A stretch of DNA of 64,000 nt, from contig CANLHK010000005.1 in assembly GCA_947490615.1 (NCBI GenBank), forward strand, positions 124,001-188,000. Reading direction: 5' to 3'. This stretch comes from Planctomycetaceae bacterium. GTDB lineage: Bacteria > Planctomycetota > Phycisphaerae > Phycisphaerales > SM1A02. The translations under genes were made by a program, and so were the position numbers. Shown here piece after piece: positions 8,526 through 16,882 of this stretch (its first letter is position 1; the number at the start of each line of letters is the position of its first letter). Under the pieces are notes generated by a model that searched no databases, was not told the origin of the DNA, and saw only the letters and a list, made by a program, of their open reading frames with translations.

Positions 8526-9335
8526 ATGAGCTACATCGCACTCAACACCGCCGCCACAGGACTCTCTGCGCTCTCGACGAGCCTCGATGTCACGGCGAAC
8601 AATCTCGCCAACGCCAACACCACGGGGTTCAAGACCTCGCGGGTGAACTTCGAAGATCTCTTCTATCAGGAGTTCGCGCAGCCTGGCATTCCCAGCGGCA
8701 CGGGCGTGCAGCGACCGACGGGGCTCTATGTCGGTCTCGGCACCAACGCCGCAGGCACGCAGCTGAACTTCACACAAGGCGGCACACAGATCACCGACCT
8801 CGCCTACGACCTGATGATCGAGGGTGATGGCTTCTTCGAGGTCGAGCTCCCTGACGACATCGCCGAAGGCCAAGGCTTCACACGCGCTGGAAACTTCTCG
8901 CTGAACGCCGACGGTGAGATCGTGATGGCGAACTCGCCTGGATTTCGGCTGCGCGCCGATGTGAACATTCCTCCTGATGCGACGGGAGTCACGGTCTCGC
9001 TTGATGGAGTGGTGTCAGGCGTCGTCGCGGGCGGCACGGCGCCCACGGAGTTCGGCCAGATCATGCTCACGCGGTTCATCAATCCATCAGGGCTGCAGAC
9101 GCGCGGCAACAACATCTACACCAAGACCGAAGCCAGCGGAGAGCCGCTCACTTCGGAGCCTGGTCAAGAGGGCACGGGATTCATCCGCCAAGGCGCCTTG
9201 GAAGCGTCGAATGTGGACCCCGTCACCGAACTCGTCACGCTCATCAAGACGCAGCGCGTCTTTGAGATGAACAGCCAAGTCATCCAGGCCGCCAACGAGA
9301 CGCTCAAGAACATCTCGAACATCCGCGCCTTCTAA
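8526..9335 (+). CDS. flgG: Flagellar distal rod protein FlgG
   Basis: Distal rod protein joining the basal body to the hook. The 269-residue protein starts MSYIALNTAATGLSAL and continues TANNLANANTTGFKTSRVNF. It has the FlgG-specific stretch GLYVGLGTNAAGTQLNFTQG near 62-81 and MIEGDGFFEVELPD near 97. The C-terminal motif EASNVDPVTELVTLIKTQR is followed by the classic ending NETLKNISNIRAF. GAGGAG at 8511-8516 lies nine bases before the ATG. flgF ends 17 bases upstream and flgA begins about 40 bases downstream. Confidence 0.96.
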   Translation: MSYIALNTAATGLSALSTSLDVTANNLANANTTGFKTSRVNFEDLFYQEFAQPGIPSGTGVQRPTGLYVGLGTNAAGTQLNFTQGGTQITDLAYDLMIEGDGFFEVELPDDIAEGQGFTRAGNFSLNADGEIVMANSPGFRLRADVNIPPDATGVTVSLDGVVSGVVAGGTAPTEFGQIMLTRFINPSGLQTRGNNIYTKTEASGEPLTSEPGQEGTGFIRQGALEASNVDPVTELVTLIKTQRVFEMNSQVIQAANETLKNISNIRAF

Positions 9336-9374
9336 GTCATCCGTCGCCTCGCGCACCGCTTGAAAGTGCTCGCC

Positions 9375-10442
9375 ATGAACGCCCTCCCCACCGCTCGTTC
9401 CTTCGTCCTCGCTGCAGGAATCTTTGCAGCTTCCGCCTGCTACGCCGACACCGTGCGCCTCATCGCGTCGGTGCGCATCGCACCAGGCGCAGCGATCACG
9501 CTGGCGGATGTCGCAGACCTCGACGGCGAGGAAGCGGAGTCGCTGGCCAAGATCGTCGTCGGTCGTGGCGAAGAAGGCGCGTTTGAACTCGGTGTGGAGC
9601 GGCTGCGCCAACAGCTTGTCGTCGCAGGCGCCAACATGCGCAAACTGGAACTGGTCGGCGAGAAGTCGGTCGTGCGTCCGTTGCGCGAAGCAGCGGCGAG
9701 CGGCGCGCCCGCAGCGAACACCCACCTGAGTGCGGGACCTCTCGCTGGTTCACAGCCTGGCTCGCAGCCGGGCATGCGCGTCATCGACCCGAGTGCCCAC
9801 GCGGGATCGACCACGCCGCTTGGTCTCGTCTGCGAAATCGTCCGCAACGCGTTTGGTCCTGAGGCGTGTGATCTTCGACTGGAACTCAGCAGTGAACACC
9901 TCGATCGGCTCACTCCGATCGCAGGCGTGCGCTACGAGATCGTGAAGAAGTCCGCGTTGCGCGCGGCGCGGGTTGAGTTTGAAATCGTGGCCCGCCCAAC
10001 ACAGGGAACCGAGACTCGCTCTCGCGTTCGCGTGTTGCCGCGCTTTGAGCGCAGCGCGCTGGTGACGCATCAAGAGGTGCGCCGCGGCACGGCTGTCAGC
10101 GGCGATTCCACCTCCGTTGAAACGCGCCTGCTCAGTATGAACGAAGCCACGGACGCCGTCGACCCTGCCGCCGTTGGCACTTCGACTTTCCTCCACGCGC
10201 TCCCCGCGAACTCGATCGTGACGCGCTCCGATCTCTCTCGCGCCCAAGAGGTCCGTCGCCGCGACACCGTCACCGTCCGACGCGAAGTTGGCATGGTCGC
10301 CATTGAGTTTGAAGCCGTTGCGCTCGAAGACGGAGCCATCGGTGACATCATCGCGCTGCAGAAAGCAGGCACGCGCCGTTCGCGCGATGCCCGCGCCATC
10401 AGCGCAGAGATCGTCGCTCCAGGCCGCGCTGTCATCCGCTGA
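9375..10442 (+). CDS. flgA: Flagellar basal-body P-ring formation chaperone FlgA
   Basis: Periplasmic chaperone that assists FlgI assembly into the P-ring. From the ATG at 9375 the 355-residue protein starts with a signal peptide (MNALPTARSFVLAAGIFAAS, cleavage after ACYA). The C-terminal third carries the SAF-like ChapFlgA domain: ANSIVTRSDLSRAQEVRRRD near 275, then VGMVAIEFEAVALEDGAIGD and a final APGRAVIR. An in-frame TTG at 9360 is a weaker start. It is longer than the E. coli protein because of an N-terminal region resembling a second SAF or N-terminal FlgA module. flgI, its client, is not in the window. Confidence 0.85.
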   Translation: MNALPTARSFVLAAGIFAASACYADTVRLIASVRIAPGAAITLADVADLDGEEAESLAKIVVGRGEEGAFELGVERLRQQLVVAGANMRKLELVGEKSVVRPLREAAASGAPAANTHLSAGPLAGSQPGSQPGMRVIDPSAHAGSTTPLGLVCEIVRNAFGPEACDLRLELSSEHLDRLTPIAGVRYEIVKKSALRAARVEFEIVARPTQGTETRSRVRVLPRFERSALVTHQEVRRGTAVSGDSTSVETRLLSMNEATDAVDPAAVGTSTFLHALPANSIVTRSDLSRAQEVRRRDTVTVRREVGMVAIEFEAVALEDGAIGDIIALQKAGTRRSRDARAISAEIVAPGRAVIR

Positions 10443-10463
10443 ACACGCCACGAAAGCACTTCT

Positions 10464-11219
10464 ATGTCCACCGCGATTCTTCTTCTCCTCTGCCTTGCCG
10501 CCGATGCGCCCGTCTCGACGCCGCTTCCCATCACACTGCCCGCTGCGGGCCGCGTGCTGCGCGAGGATGAACGCGACACGGTCGTTCGATCCAGTCGATC
10601 AGGAACTGCCGCGGCCATCGCGTCGCAAGTCGCCGCCGCGCGCGCCACGAGCGTGACCCATCCCTCGACAGGCTGCCTCTTTGATGTTCCCGATCCAACG
10701 CCGCGGTTCTTTGCGATCCACGATCTCGTGGCCATCCTCGTGAGTGAGAGCAGCAAGTCCAAGAGCTCCGCTGATTCGAAGGCCGACAAGGATTACAACA
10801 TGGAGGCCGAAGTCGGCGCCTTCATGACCATGGATCTCCTCAACCTCGACGGCGAGGATGTGAACCTGCCTGACACCAGCCTTCCTGCCTTCGATGTTTC
10901 GGCAGGCAAGGGCTTCAAGGGCAAGGCCTCCGCGAATCGCACCGACGACTTCACCGCGCGCGTGACCGCTGAGATCGTCGACATCCGACCCAACGGTCTT
11001 CTCGTGCTTGAGGCGCGTCGCGAGATCGTGAACGACGGCGAGACGCAGGTCATCATGCTCTCGGGTGTCTGCCGTCCTGAAGATGTCTCCGCGGGGAACA
11101 CCGTGCTTTCCCAGTCGATTGCCGACGCCGTGATCAAGAAGGTCACGACGGGCCAACTGCGCGATACCAGTGAGAAGGGCATTCTTGCCAAGCTCCTCGA
11201 CGCGGTCTTCGCGTTCTGA
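10464..11219 (+). CDS. flgH: Flagellar L-ring protein FlgH
   Basis: Outer-membrane L-ring subunit that lets the flagellar rod cross the outer membrane, so the cell has an outer membrane. The 251 residues contain DLVAILVSESSKSKSSAD near 88. The family core FKGKASANRTDDFTARVTAE lies near 151, IRPNGLLVLEARREIVNDGE near 175, and RPEDVSAGNTVLSQSIADA near 205. The leader is hydrophobic with a Cys at residue 10, but the preceding residues (LLL) are a poor lipobox, so lipidation is uncertain. It is the last gene of the flagellar run and ends 18 bases before the convergent trpC. Confidence 0.93.
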   Translation: MSTAILLLLCLAADAPVSTPLPITLPAAGRVLREDERDTVVRSSRSGTAAAIASQVAAARATSVTHPSTGCLFDVPDPTPRFFAIHDLVAILVSESSKSKSSADSKADKDYNMEAEVGAFMTMDLLNLDGEDVNLPDTSLPAFDVSAGKGFKGKASANRTDDFTARVTAEIVDIRPNGLLVLEARREIVNDGETQVIMLSGVCRPEDVSAGNTVLSQSIADAVIKKVTTGQLRDTSEKGILAKLLDAVFAF

Positions 11220-11237
11220 GCGAGTGCCTCGGCGCGA

Positions 11238-12050
11238 TTAGGCTGACGCGAGCAAGTGCTTGAGCGCCTCGCCTGGATCAGGCTGGCGCATGAGATGCTC
11301 GCCCACCAACGCGATGTGGATGCCATGATCGCGCAGCCGTCGAAGATCCTCGGGCGTGCGAATGCCGCTTTCGGCGACGATCACACTGGTGTCTTCAAGC
11401 AACTCAGCGAGTCGCATCGAGTGCTCAATGGAAGTCTTCATCGTCCGCAGGTTGCGGTTGTTGATGCCGAGCAACGAGTAACTCGGATGCGGAAAGCCCA
11501 CGATGTTCACAGCCTGCAGGAGATGCTCGACATCGTGCACTTCAAGAAGCGTGGTCATGCCGAGCTCGGTCGCGAGGATCTGGAAGTCGATGATGTCGCG
11601 CTCAGGAATCGCTTCAGCGATCAGGAGAATGGCATCCGCTCCCGCCGCGCGCGATTCCCACACTTGATAGAGATCGACGATGAAGTCCTTGCGCAGCACG
11701 GGCAACTTCACCGCGTCGCGAATCATGTGGATGTATTCGAGCTTGCCGCCGAAGTCGGCTTCGTCGGTGAGGCAGGAGATGGCGCGCGCACCATTGGTGG
11801 CGTAGGCGCGAGCGATGGCGACGGGGTCGAAGTCCTCGCGAATCACTCCCGCCGATGGACTCTTGCGCTTGACCTCGGCAATGACATGGGTGAGATCAGG
11901 ATGCCTGCGATCCACAAGCGCGTTGAAGAAGTTGCGCGGGCGGCCGAGCTCGGAGATGCGCTCTTTGAGCAACTCGATCGGCACTGCTTCGCGCGCGGAC
12001 GCAACCTCACGGTGCTTGCGAGCGACGATGTTCTTCAGGATCGAGTGCAT
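11238..12050 (-). CDS. trpC: Indole-3-glycerol phosphate synthase
   Basis: Converts CdRP to indole-3-glycerol phosphate in tryptophan synthesis. The 270-residue TIM barrel shows VIAEVKRKSPSAGVIREDF near 58 with the catalytic Lys. LPVLRKDFIVDLYQVWESRA lies near 117, LLGINNRNLRTMKTSIEHS near 193 and VIVAESGIRTPEDL near 218. The start agrees with the family (MHSILKNIVARKHREV). No other trp synthesis gene is adjacent. trpS lies about 1 kb away on the other strand. No trp leader peptide or attenuator hairpin is seen in the 44-base divergent gap. Confidence 0.96.
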   Translation of the reverse strand: MHSILKNIVARKHREVASAREAVPIELLKERISELGRPRNFFNALVDRRHPDLTHVIAEVKRKSPSAGVIREDFDPVAIARAYATNGARAISCLTDEADFGGKLEYIHMIRDAVKLPVLRKDFIVDLYQVWESRAAGADAILLIAEAIPERDIIDFQILATELGMTTLLEVHDVEHLLQAVNIVGFPHPSYSLLGINNRNLRTMKTSIEHSMRLAELLEDTSVIVAESGIRTPEDLRRLRDHGIHIALVGEHLMRQPDPGEALKHLLASA

Positions 12051-12094
12051 GCCAGCGTCCGGGCGGTTACGGTGCGGTCCATCCCGACGGACCC

Positions 12095-13003
12095 ATGCGA
12101 TTTCCAGCCGCCTTCATCGACACTCCCGCCACACTTCTTCAGTCGATTGACGAGGCAGGGTCGGACGCGGGGATCTCGCTCCTGACCGCCTTGGTGCCGG
12201 CGTTGGCGATCGGCGCGATCGTGGTCCTCGTCCGCAAGAGGCTCTGGAAATGCCCAGGGAAGCCGATGGGTCGATTGCCCGTGCTGGCCGGGGCAGGCGC
12301 GATGACCATGGTCTTGGCGCTGCTGATCGGAACAGGCGCGGCAGGGATGGCGATGTCCCTCGGCTTAGAAGACGCGGACTACGCGCGCCTGACGGCGGGC
12401 GTGGCCAGCAACGCGGTGCAAGCGGCGCTCGTGTTGTTCTTCATCCACTCGTCACTGTGCTTGGAGAGTTCGACTCCCGCGGTTCGACCGACGCGCGCGA
12501 TCGCGGCGGGCATTGCAGGATTCCTCCTGGCTGCGCCGATCGTCGCGGCCGTAGGCATGGGGATCGGCGCCGCGCAGGAAGCCCTCGGCGCACCACGGCC
12601 GCCATCGAATTCGCATGAGACGCTCCGCATCCTGATCGAGCGCCGCGAAACACTTTTCACCCTGCTCACTCTCACGCATGTCGCGGTGCTGGTTCCGCTT
12701 GCCGAAGAGTCGCTGTGGCGCGGCTTGCTCCAACCATCGCTGCGCCGCGCAGGAATGGGTGGACTCTCTTCCGTCGTGGTCACCGCGCTGCTCTTCACGG
12801 GCATCCACTGGTCGATGATTCCCGCCGACGGTCGGTTCGCCGCGCTCGCCATGCTTGGCACGCTCGCGCTTGTTCTAGGAATCTTGCGCGAGCGAACTGG
12901 CGGAACGCTGGCGCCCATTGTGCTGCACGGACTCTTCAACGCCGCGAATGTCGCCATCGCCGTCGCCTCGGCTGCAGAGGTTCCCGTATCTTCCCCGCCA
13001 TGA
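12095..13003 (+). CDS. CPBP-family intramembrane glutamic endopeptidase
   Basis: Multi-pass membrane protein of the CPBP (CAAX protease and bacteriocin-processing, Abi) family. In 302 residues it has about seven hydrophobic segments. The active-site motifs are EESLWRGLL near 207 (EExxxR), the membrane His in LFTGIHWSMI near 233, and the final HGLFNAAN near 280. The substrate is unknown. Relatives range from prenyl-protein proteases to bacteriocin self-immunity factors. It diverges from trpC, and trpS starts 34 bases downstream on the same strand. Confidence 0.85.
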   Translation: MRFPAAFIDTPATLLQSIDEAGSDAGISLLTALVPALAIGAIVVLVRKRLWKCPGKPMGRLPVLAGAGAMTMVLALLIGTGAAGMAMSLGLEDADYARLTAGVASNAVQAALVLFFIHSSLCLESSTPAVRPTRAIAAGIAGFLLAAPIVAAVGMGIGAAQEALGAPRPPSNSHETLRILIERRETLFTLLTLTHVAVLVPLAEESLWRGLLQPSLRRAGMGGLSSVVVTALLFTGIHWSMIPADGRFAALAMLGTLALVLGILRERTGGTLAPIVLHGLFNAANVAIAVASAAEVPVSSPP

Positions 13004-13037
13004 TGTTGGCGATGGACGTCGGATATGGACTTCAGAC

Positions 13038-14096
13038 ATGAGTGACAAGCCGCGCATTCTCACAGGCGACACGCCCACGGGCTCACTCCATCTTGGCCAT
13101 TGGGTTGGAAGCGTCAAACGGCGCGTGGAGTTGCAGCGCTCGCACGATTGCTACTTCATCATCGCCAACATGCACGCGTACACCACGCGGCTGGCCAAGA
13201 GTGCAGAGATCAAGCGCGACTCCATCGGCATCGTGCGGGACTACCTCGCCATGGGCATCGACCCCGAGCACGCGACGATCTTCCTGCAAAGCGAGATCCC
13301 CGCGATTGCCGAGCTCACCTTTCTCTTTGCGATGTTGCTGCCGTTCAATCGCGTGATGCGCAACCCCACGCTCAAGACCGAGATCGAAGTGAAAGGCCTC
13401 GGCGAGACCTACTCCTTCGGCTTCCCGCTCTACGCCGTTGGTCAGACCGCCGACATCCTTGCGTTCCGTCCTGTCGGCGTGCCCGTCGGCGAGGATCAGG
13501 TCCCTCACCTTGAACTCACCCGCGAAGTCGCGCGCCGCTTCAACCAGATCTTCTGCGGAGTCGATGAGCACGCCGAAGACGAGGATCATGTGAAGCTCGG
13601 TGGCGCCTTTCCGATTCCGCGCGCCGATGTGGGTGCGGTGGGAAGACTCGCAGGCATCGACGGTGTGAACAAGATGTCGAAGTCGCTCAACAACGCGATC
13701 TTCATCAGCGACCCCGCGAAAGAAGTCGAGAAGAAGGTCAAGAAGATCTTCACGGGTCGGCAGAGTGCGACCGAGCCTGGCGACATCCACAATGTGCTCT
13801 TCCAATATGTGCGCACCTTCATCAAGGATCCTGCGCGCGTCGCGGAGCTTGAAGAGCGCTACTCCAAGGGCGCGGATCTCGGCGATGGCCATGTGAAACT
13901 CGAAGTCGCCGCGGCGATCAACGAGTTGCTTGAGCCGATGCGCGAGCGACGCGCCAAGTACGAGGGCCGCGACGATCTGGTGTTGGAGATCCTGCGTGCC
14001 GGATGCGCGCGCGCCAACGCGCTCGCTGAGACGACCCTTGCGCGCGTCAAAGAACGCGCGAACCTCGTGTCGTGGCCGCGAACGCTCTCGTATTGA
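13038..14096 (+). CDS. trpS: Tryptophan--tRNA ligase
   Basis: Charges tRNA-Trp. From the ATG at 13038 the protein is 352 residues and begins MSDKPRILTGDTPTGSLHLG. The class I HIGH box is HLGH (about residues 18-21), in GSLHLGHWVGSV. The KMSKS loop is NKMSKSLNN near 213. The frame is open further upstream, but the ATG at 13038 gives the standard TrpS N-terminus. PVGEDQVPHLELTREVARRF near 150 is a family hallmark. It converges on apaG, 14 bases between stops. Confidence 0.95.
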   Translation: MSDKPRILTGDTPTGSLHLGHWVGSVKRRVELQRSHDCYFIIANMHAYTTRLAKSAEIKRDSIGIVRDYLAMGIDPEHATIFLQSEIPAIAELTFLFAMLLPFNRVMRNPTLKTEIEVKGLGETYSFGFPLYAVGQTADILAFRPVGVPVGEDQVPHLELTREVARRFNQIFCGVDEHAEDEDHVKLGGAFPIPRADVGAVGRLAGIDGVNKMSKSLNNAIFISDPAKEVEKKVKKIFTGRQSATEPGDIHNVLFQYVRTFIKDPARVAELEERYSKGADLGDGHVKLEVAAAINELLEPMRERRAKYEGRDDLVLEILRAGCARANALAETTLARVKERANLVSWPRTLSY

Positions 14097-14110
14097 GAGG
14101 CGCTTCTGCG

Positions 14111-14515
14111 CTACGCGTCGGACACGAGATAGAAGCGTTCGATCTTGGCGTCGAAGCGTGCACCGTTGCGCTCGAAGGTGTAGTGCCCTTCCATGGTTCC
14201 CCACGGCGTGAGCAGCGGGCAGAAGCTCGAATATTCAAAGCTCTCGCCAGGACCAAGCTCGGGATGCTGGCCGACGACACCAGGACCTTCAATGAGCCGC
14301 ACGTCACCGTCGGCATCGACGATGCGCCAGTGACGCGTCGCGAGACGAATGTGCGCGGTCCCTTCGTTTCGAATCGTCACGCTGTACGAGAAGAGGAAGC
14401 GCTTGTCCTTACTCGAGGACTGCAGCGCCATGAACATCGGAATGACAACGATCCGCACGCCCTCGGTGACTGCTTCGGACTCGTGTCTTGAGGTGGGACC
14501 AGTGACGGACGACAT
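14111..14515 (-). CDS. apaG: ApaG-domain protein
   Basis: Small fibronectin-III-like protein of the ApaG family. The family is linked with cation efflux and stress phenotypes in enterobacteria, and its biochemical role is unsettled. The 134 residues from the ATG at 14515 include SYSVTIRNEGTAHIRLATRH near 43, WRIVDADGDVRLIEGPGVVG near 63, LGPGESFEYSSFCPLLTPWG near 87 and GHYTF near 110. These are the standard ApaG strands. An ATG four codons upstream (14527) is possible. The frame stays open far upstream inside asd, which is not meaningful. It is divergent from asd with 36 bases between starts. Confidence 0.92.
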   Translation of the reverse strand: MSSVTGPTSRHESEAVTEGVRIVVIPMFMALQSSSKDKRFLFSYSVTIRNEGTAHIRLATRHWRIVDADGDVRLIEGPGVVGQHPELGPGESFEYSSFCPLLTPWGTMEGHYTFERNGARFDAKIERFYLVSDA

Positions 14516-14551
14516 GCGCGACAGCATAGGCGCAACCGTCTTGACTTCGGA

Positions 14552-15661
14552 ATGGGTAGGATGAGCCGAATGCTGCAACTGCCTCGAAATCCAGTCGTCG
14601 CGATCATCGGTGCCACGGGCGCGGTGGGTCGCGAGATGATCACGCTCCTCGAGGAACGGAAGTTTCCGCTCGGCACGCTGCGGCTCTTCGCGTCGCCTCG
14701 CTCGGCTGGCATGCGCATTCCCTTTCGTCCGCGCGGTGAGGCTTCGAGAGAGGTCGTCGTCGAGGCGCTGGCCAACGGCGCGGTGCCCGAGGGGATCGAC
14801 CTTGCGCTGTTCTCGGCGGGCAAGGGAATCTCCGTGGAGTGGGGACCGAAGTTCAGGGACGCGGGGGCGCTCGTGGTCGACAACTCCAGCGCGTTTCGCG
14901 CGGATCCCGCCTGCCCGCTCGTCGTGCCTGAAGTGAACCCGCACGCGCTCGAATCGCTCCACGGGCCCGCGATCATCGCGAATCCCAACTGTTCCACGAT
15001 CATCGCGTTGGTCGCTGCGACCCCGCTGCATCGAGCGATCGGCGTTGAGCGCATGGTGGTCGCCACCTACCAAGCCGCCTCGGGCGCTGGCGCTGCGGCG
15101 ATGGCGGAACTCGAAGAGCAAGCGCGGGCATTCACGGCGGGAAGTCCGATGGACACCACGATCTTCGGGCGGCAGTACCTCTTCAATGTCTTCAGTCACA
15201 ACTCCGCCGTCGGCGCCGATGGGTACAACGAAGAGGAGCGCAAGCTCGTCTCGGAAACCCGCCGCATGTGGGAGAACAACACGGTGCGCATCAGCGCGAC
15301 CTGCGTGCGCGTTCCCACACTGCGCGCGCACGCTGAGGCAATCCATCTTGAGTTCGCGCGCCCGACGAGTGAGCGCGAGGTCCGCGACCTGCTGGCCGCC
15401 GCACCTGGCGTCTCCATCGTCGATGACCGCGCTGCGAATCGATTTCCCGAACCGCTCGCTGCAGCGGGTGGCGACGATGTGCTCGTCGGCCGTATCCGCA
15501 TGGACCCGAGCGTTCCAGACAACCGCGGCGTCGCGCTCTTCGTCTGCGGCGATCAGATCCGCAAGGGTGCGGCGCTGAACGCCATCCAGATTGCCGAACG
15601 ATTTCTGCCATGCTCTTCACGGCGCGAGACCAACGCAACTCTTGGCTCGCAGTGCGCTTGA
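14552..15661 (+). CDS. asd: Aspartate-semialdehyde dehydrogenase
   Basis: Reduces aspartyl phosphate to aspartate semialdehyde, the branch point to lysine, diaminopimelate, threonine and methionine. The 369-residue protein has the NADP-binding start VAIIGATGAVGREMITLLEE near 17. DLALFSAGKGISVEWGP lies near 87, the catalytic Cys in IIANPNCSTIIAL near 145, and VATYQAASGAGAAAMAELEE near 170 with the substrate-binding region. ISATCVRVPTLRAHAEAIHL near 248 is also a family signature. Starts at 14552, 14561 and 14570 are all possible. A C-terminal extension of about 20 residues after the family end is not conserved in appearance. Confidence 0.93.
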   Translation: MGRMSRMLQLPRNPVVAIIGATGAVGREMITLLEERKFPLGTLRLFASPRSAGMRIPFRPRGEASREVVVEALANGAVPEGIDLALFSAGKGISVEWGPKFRDAGALVVDNSSAFRADPACPLVVPEVNPHALESLHGPAIIANPNCSTIIALVAATPLHRAIGVERMVVATYQAASGAGAAAMAELEEQARAFTAGSPMDTTIFGRQYLFNVFSHNSAVGADGYNEEERKLVSETRRMWENNTVRISATCVRVPTLRAHAEAIHLEFARPTSEREVRDLLAAAPGVSIVDDRAANRFPEPLAAAGGDDVLVGRIRMDPSVPDNRGVALFVCGDQIRKGAALNAIQIAERFLPCSSRRETNATLGSQCA

Positions 15662-15805
15662 GGCCGAGAGTCGACTGACGGCCTTCGCACAACGGCTCGC
15701 TGAACCTCGCGAGGCCACCGCTTCACACGCAGAAACGGACGCGCTGCGTCTATTCCTCCTCGAGGGTGGGCTGAGGGCGGTGTCGCTATCCCAAGCGCGC
15801 TGAGC

Positions 15806-16564
15806 ATGCTCACCGTTGTTGTTTCTCTTTCGATGTCCATACCAGAGGGCGTTTTCGTGACCACCGCTCTCGCGTCGCGTGCCATGCATTGGCGCGCTGC
15901 TCCTTCTGCGGCCACATTCCTTGCTCTCTCTGTCGTCCTCGCACCCACACTTGCGTCGGACGCCAGCGCCGCGGTCGTGTTTGACAACATCACCAGCGCC
16001 ACCTTCTCGACAACTTCCTTCTTCCGCGTCGGCGAGTACGACGCGTTTCCAGGCGATCCGCTGCCGCACAGTTACACGGTGTCAACGCGCATCACTCTTG
16101 CAGGCGATGGCATGTGGAGACTCACCGCGCTCGGCGCGCGCATGTCGCGCGACGCGGATTTTCTCGGTGCTGGAAGAGCGCGCGCGTGGATTTCCGAAGC
16201 CGTCGAAGGTGCAGGTCCTTCGCAGACCTACGAGGTCGGAACACTGAGTACGACCGCCACCGTGCCCACGAATGTCGCGATCGATGGACTCGCCTCGCAA
16301 GGCATCACGCTCCTCGGCGGGCACTCCTATTGGGTGACACTCGGCGCGGTCCCTGGCGACCTCGATGCCACGCGCGTGCGCTGGTATCGCAGTAGCATCG
16401 GAACCGCGGGCTCGACCTTGATCGACGACCTTCTTGACAACAGCTCGTGGATGACGGGCGACGGCTTGACCCCCGGCATCAAGCTGACGGGTGAAGTGAT
16501 CCCTGCACCATCGGTCGTCGCGCTGCTGGCGATCGCGGGGCTTGCGCGACGACGGACTCGTTGA
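15806..16564 (+). CDS. Secreted protein with C-terminal PEP-CTERM-like sorting tail
   Basis: Exported protein of unknown function. It has 252 residues, with a hydrophobic signal region at about 30-55 (ending around SDASA) and a beta-rich body predicted from alternating hydrophobic and Thr/Ser residues. The C-terminal tail VIPAPSVVALLAIAGLARRR has a Pro motif, a transmembrane stretch and an Arg cluster. This is the tripartite sorting signal common in Phycisphaerae exoproteins. The true start may be the ATG at 15836 or 15884. Such tails are normally cut and sorted after export. No exosortase is in the window. A second protein with the same tail is at 40288-41061. Confidence 0.75.
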   Translation: MLTVVVSLSMSIPEGVFVTTALASRAMHWRAAPSAATFLALSVVLAPTLASDASAAVVFDNITSATFSTTSFFRVGEYDAFPGDPLPHSYTVSTRITLAGDGMWRLTALGARMSRDADFLGAGRARAWISEAVEGAGPSQTYEVGTLSTTATVPTNVAIDGLASQGITLLGGHSYWVTLGAVPGDLDATRVRWYRSSIGTAGSTLIDDLLDNSSWMTGDGLTPGIKLTGEVIPAPSVVALLAIAGLARRRTR

Positions 16565-16683
16565 CGCGACGACACGCGGGCCGCTCGCAGAGTCGATAAT
16601 GCGAACGCCGCACTGCGCCCGCGCGACGGAGTCTCGCCTGTTCCCCCTGTGAAACTGCATGATTTCCGCCATGGCTCGATCGC

Positions 16684-16711
16684 TTGCGATGTCGAGCAGT
16701 GCGGCTACTAT
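16684..16711 (+). promoter_or_regulatory. Sigma-70-type promoter for tRNA-Gln
   Basis: TTGCGA (16684-16689), a 16-base spacer and TACTAT (16706-16711) lie 13 bases before the mature tRNA 5' end, a typical layout for a single tRNA transcription unit. Confidence 0.5.
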
Positions 16712-16724
16712 GTCGCCGCACCTT

Positions 16725-16795
16725 TGGGGATTGGTGTAACGGTAGCACAAGTGATTCTGGTTCACTTTGTCCTAGTTCGAATCTAGGATCCCCAG
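16725..16795 (+). tRNA. tRNA-Gln (anticodon CUG)
   Basis: The sequence folds as a cloverleaf. The acceptor TGGGGAT pairs with ATCCCCA. The anticodon stem AGTGA/TCACT encloses the loop TTCTGGT, giving anticodon CTG. The T arm is CCTAG-TTCGAAT-CTAGG. The discriminator base is G and CCA is not encoded. It reads CAG codons, which are frequent in this G+C-rich genome. A promoter-like element lies just before it and a strong terminator just after. Confidence 0.95.
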
Positions 16796-16817
16796 TTCAA
16801 GCAGCCATGCTGCAGTC

Positions 16818-16857
16818 ACGCGAACGGCCCGTCGATCGACGGGCCGTTCGCGTTTTT
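16818..16857 (+). terminator. Rho-independent terminator after tRNA-Gln
   Basis: A 36-base perfect palindrome (16818-16853) with core GGCCCGTCGATCGACGGGCC forms a stem of up to 16 bp and is followed directly by TTTTT. The T tract is only on the plus strand, so it terminates the tRNA transcript. The same stem lies at the 3' end of the minus-strand T2SS operon and may also stabilise that mRNA. Confidence 0.9.
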
Positions 16858-16882
16858 CTACTGCGTCAAAGGCATGCGCCTC

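Noticed and set aside
12051..12094. Tryptophan attenuator or leader peptide at trpC
   Set aside because: The gap is 44 bases with no Trp-rich leader and no alternative hairpins.
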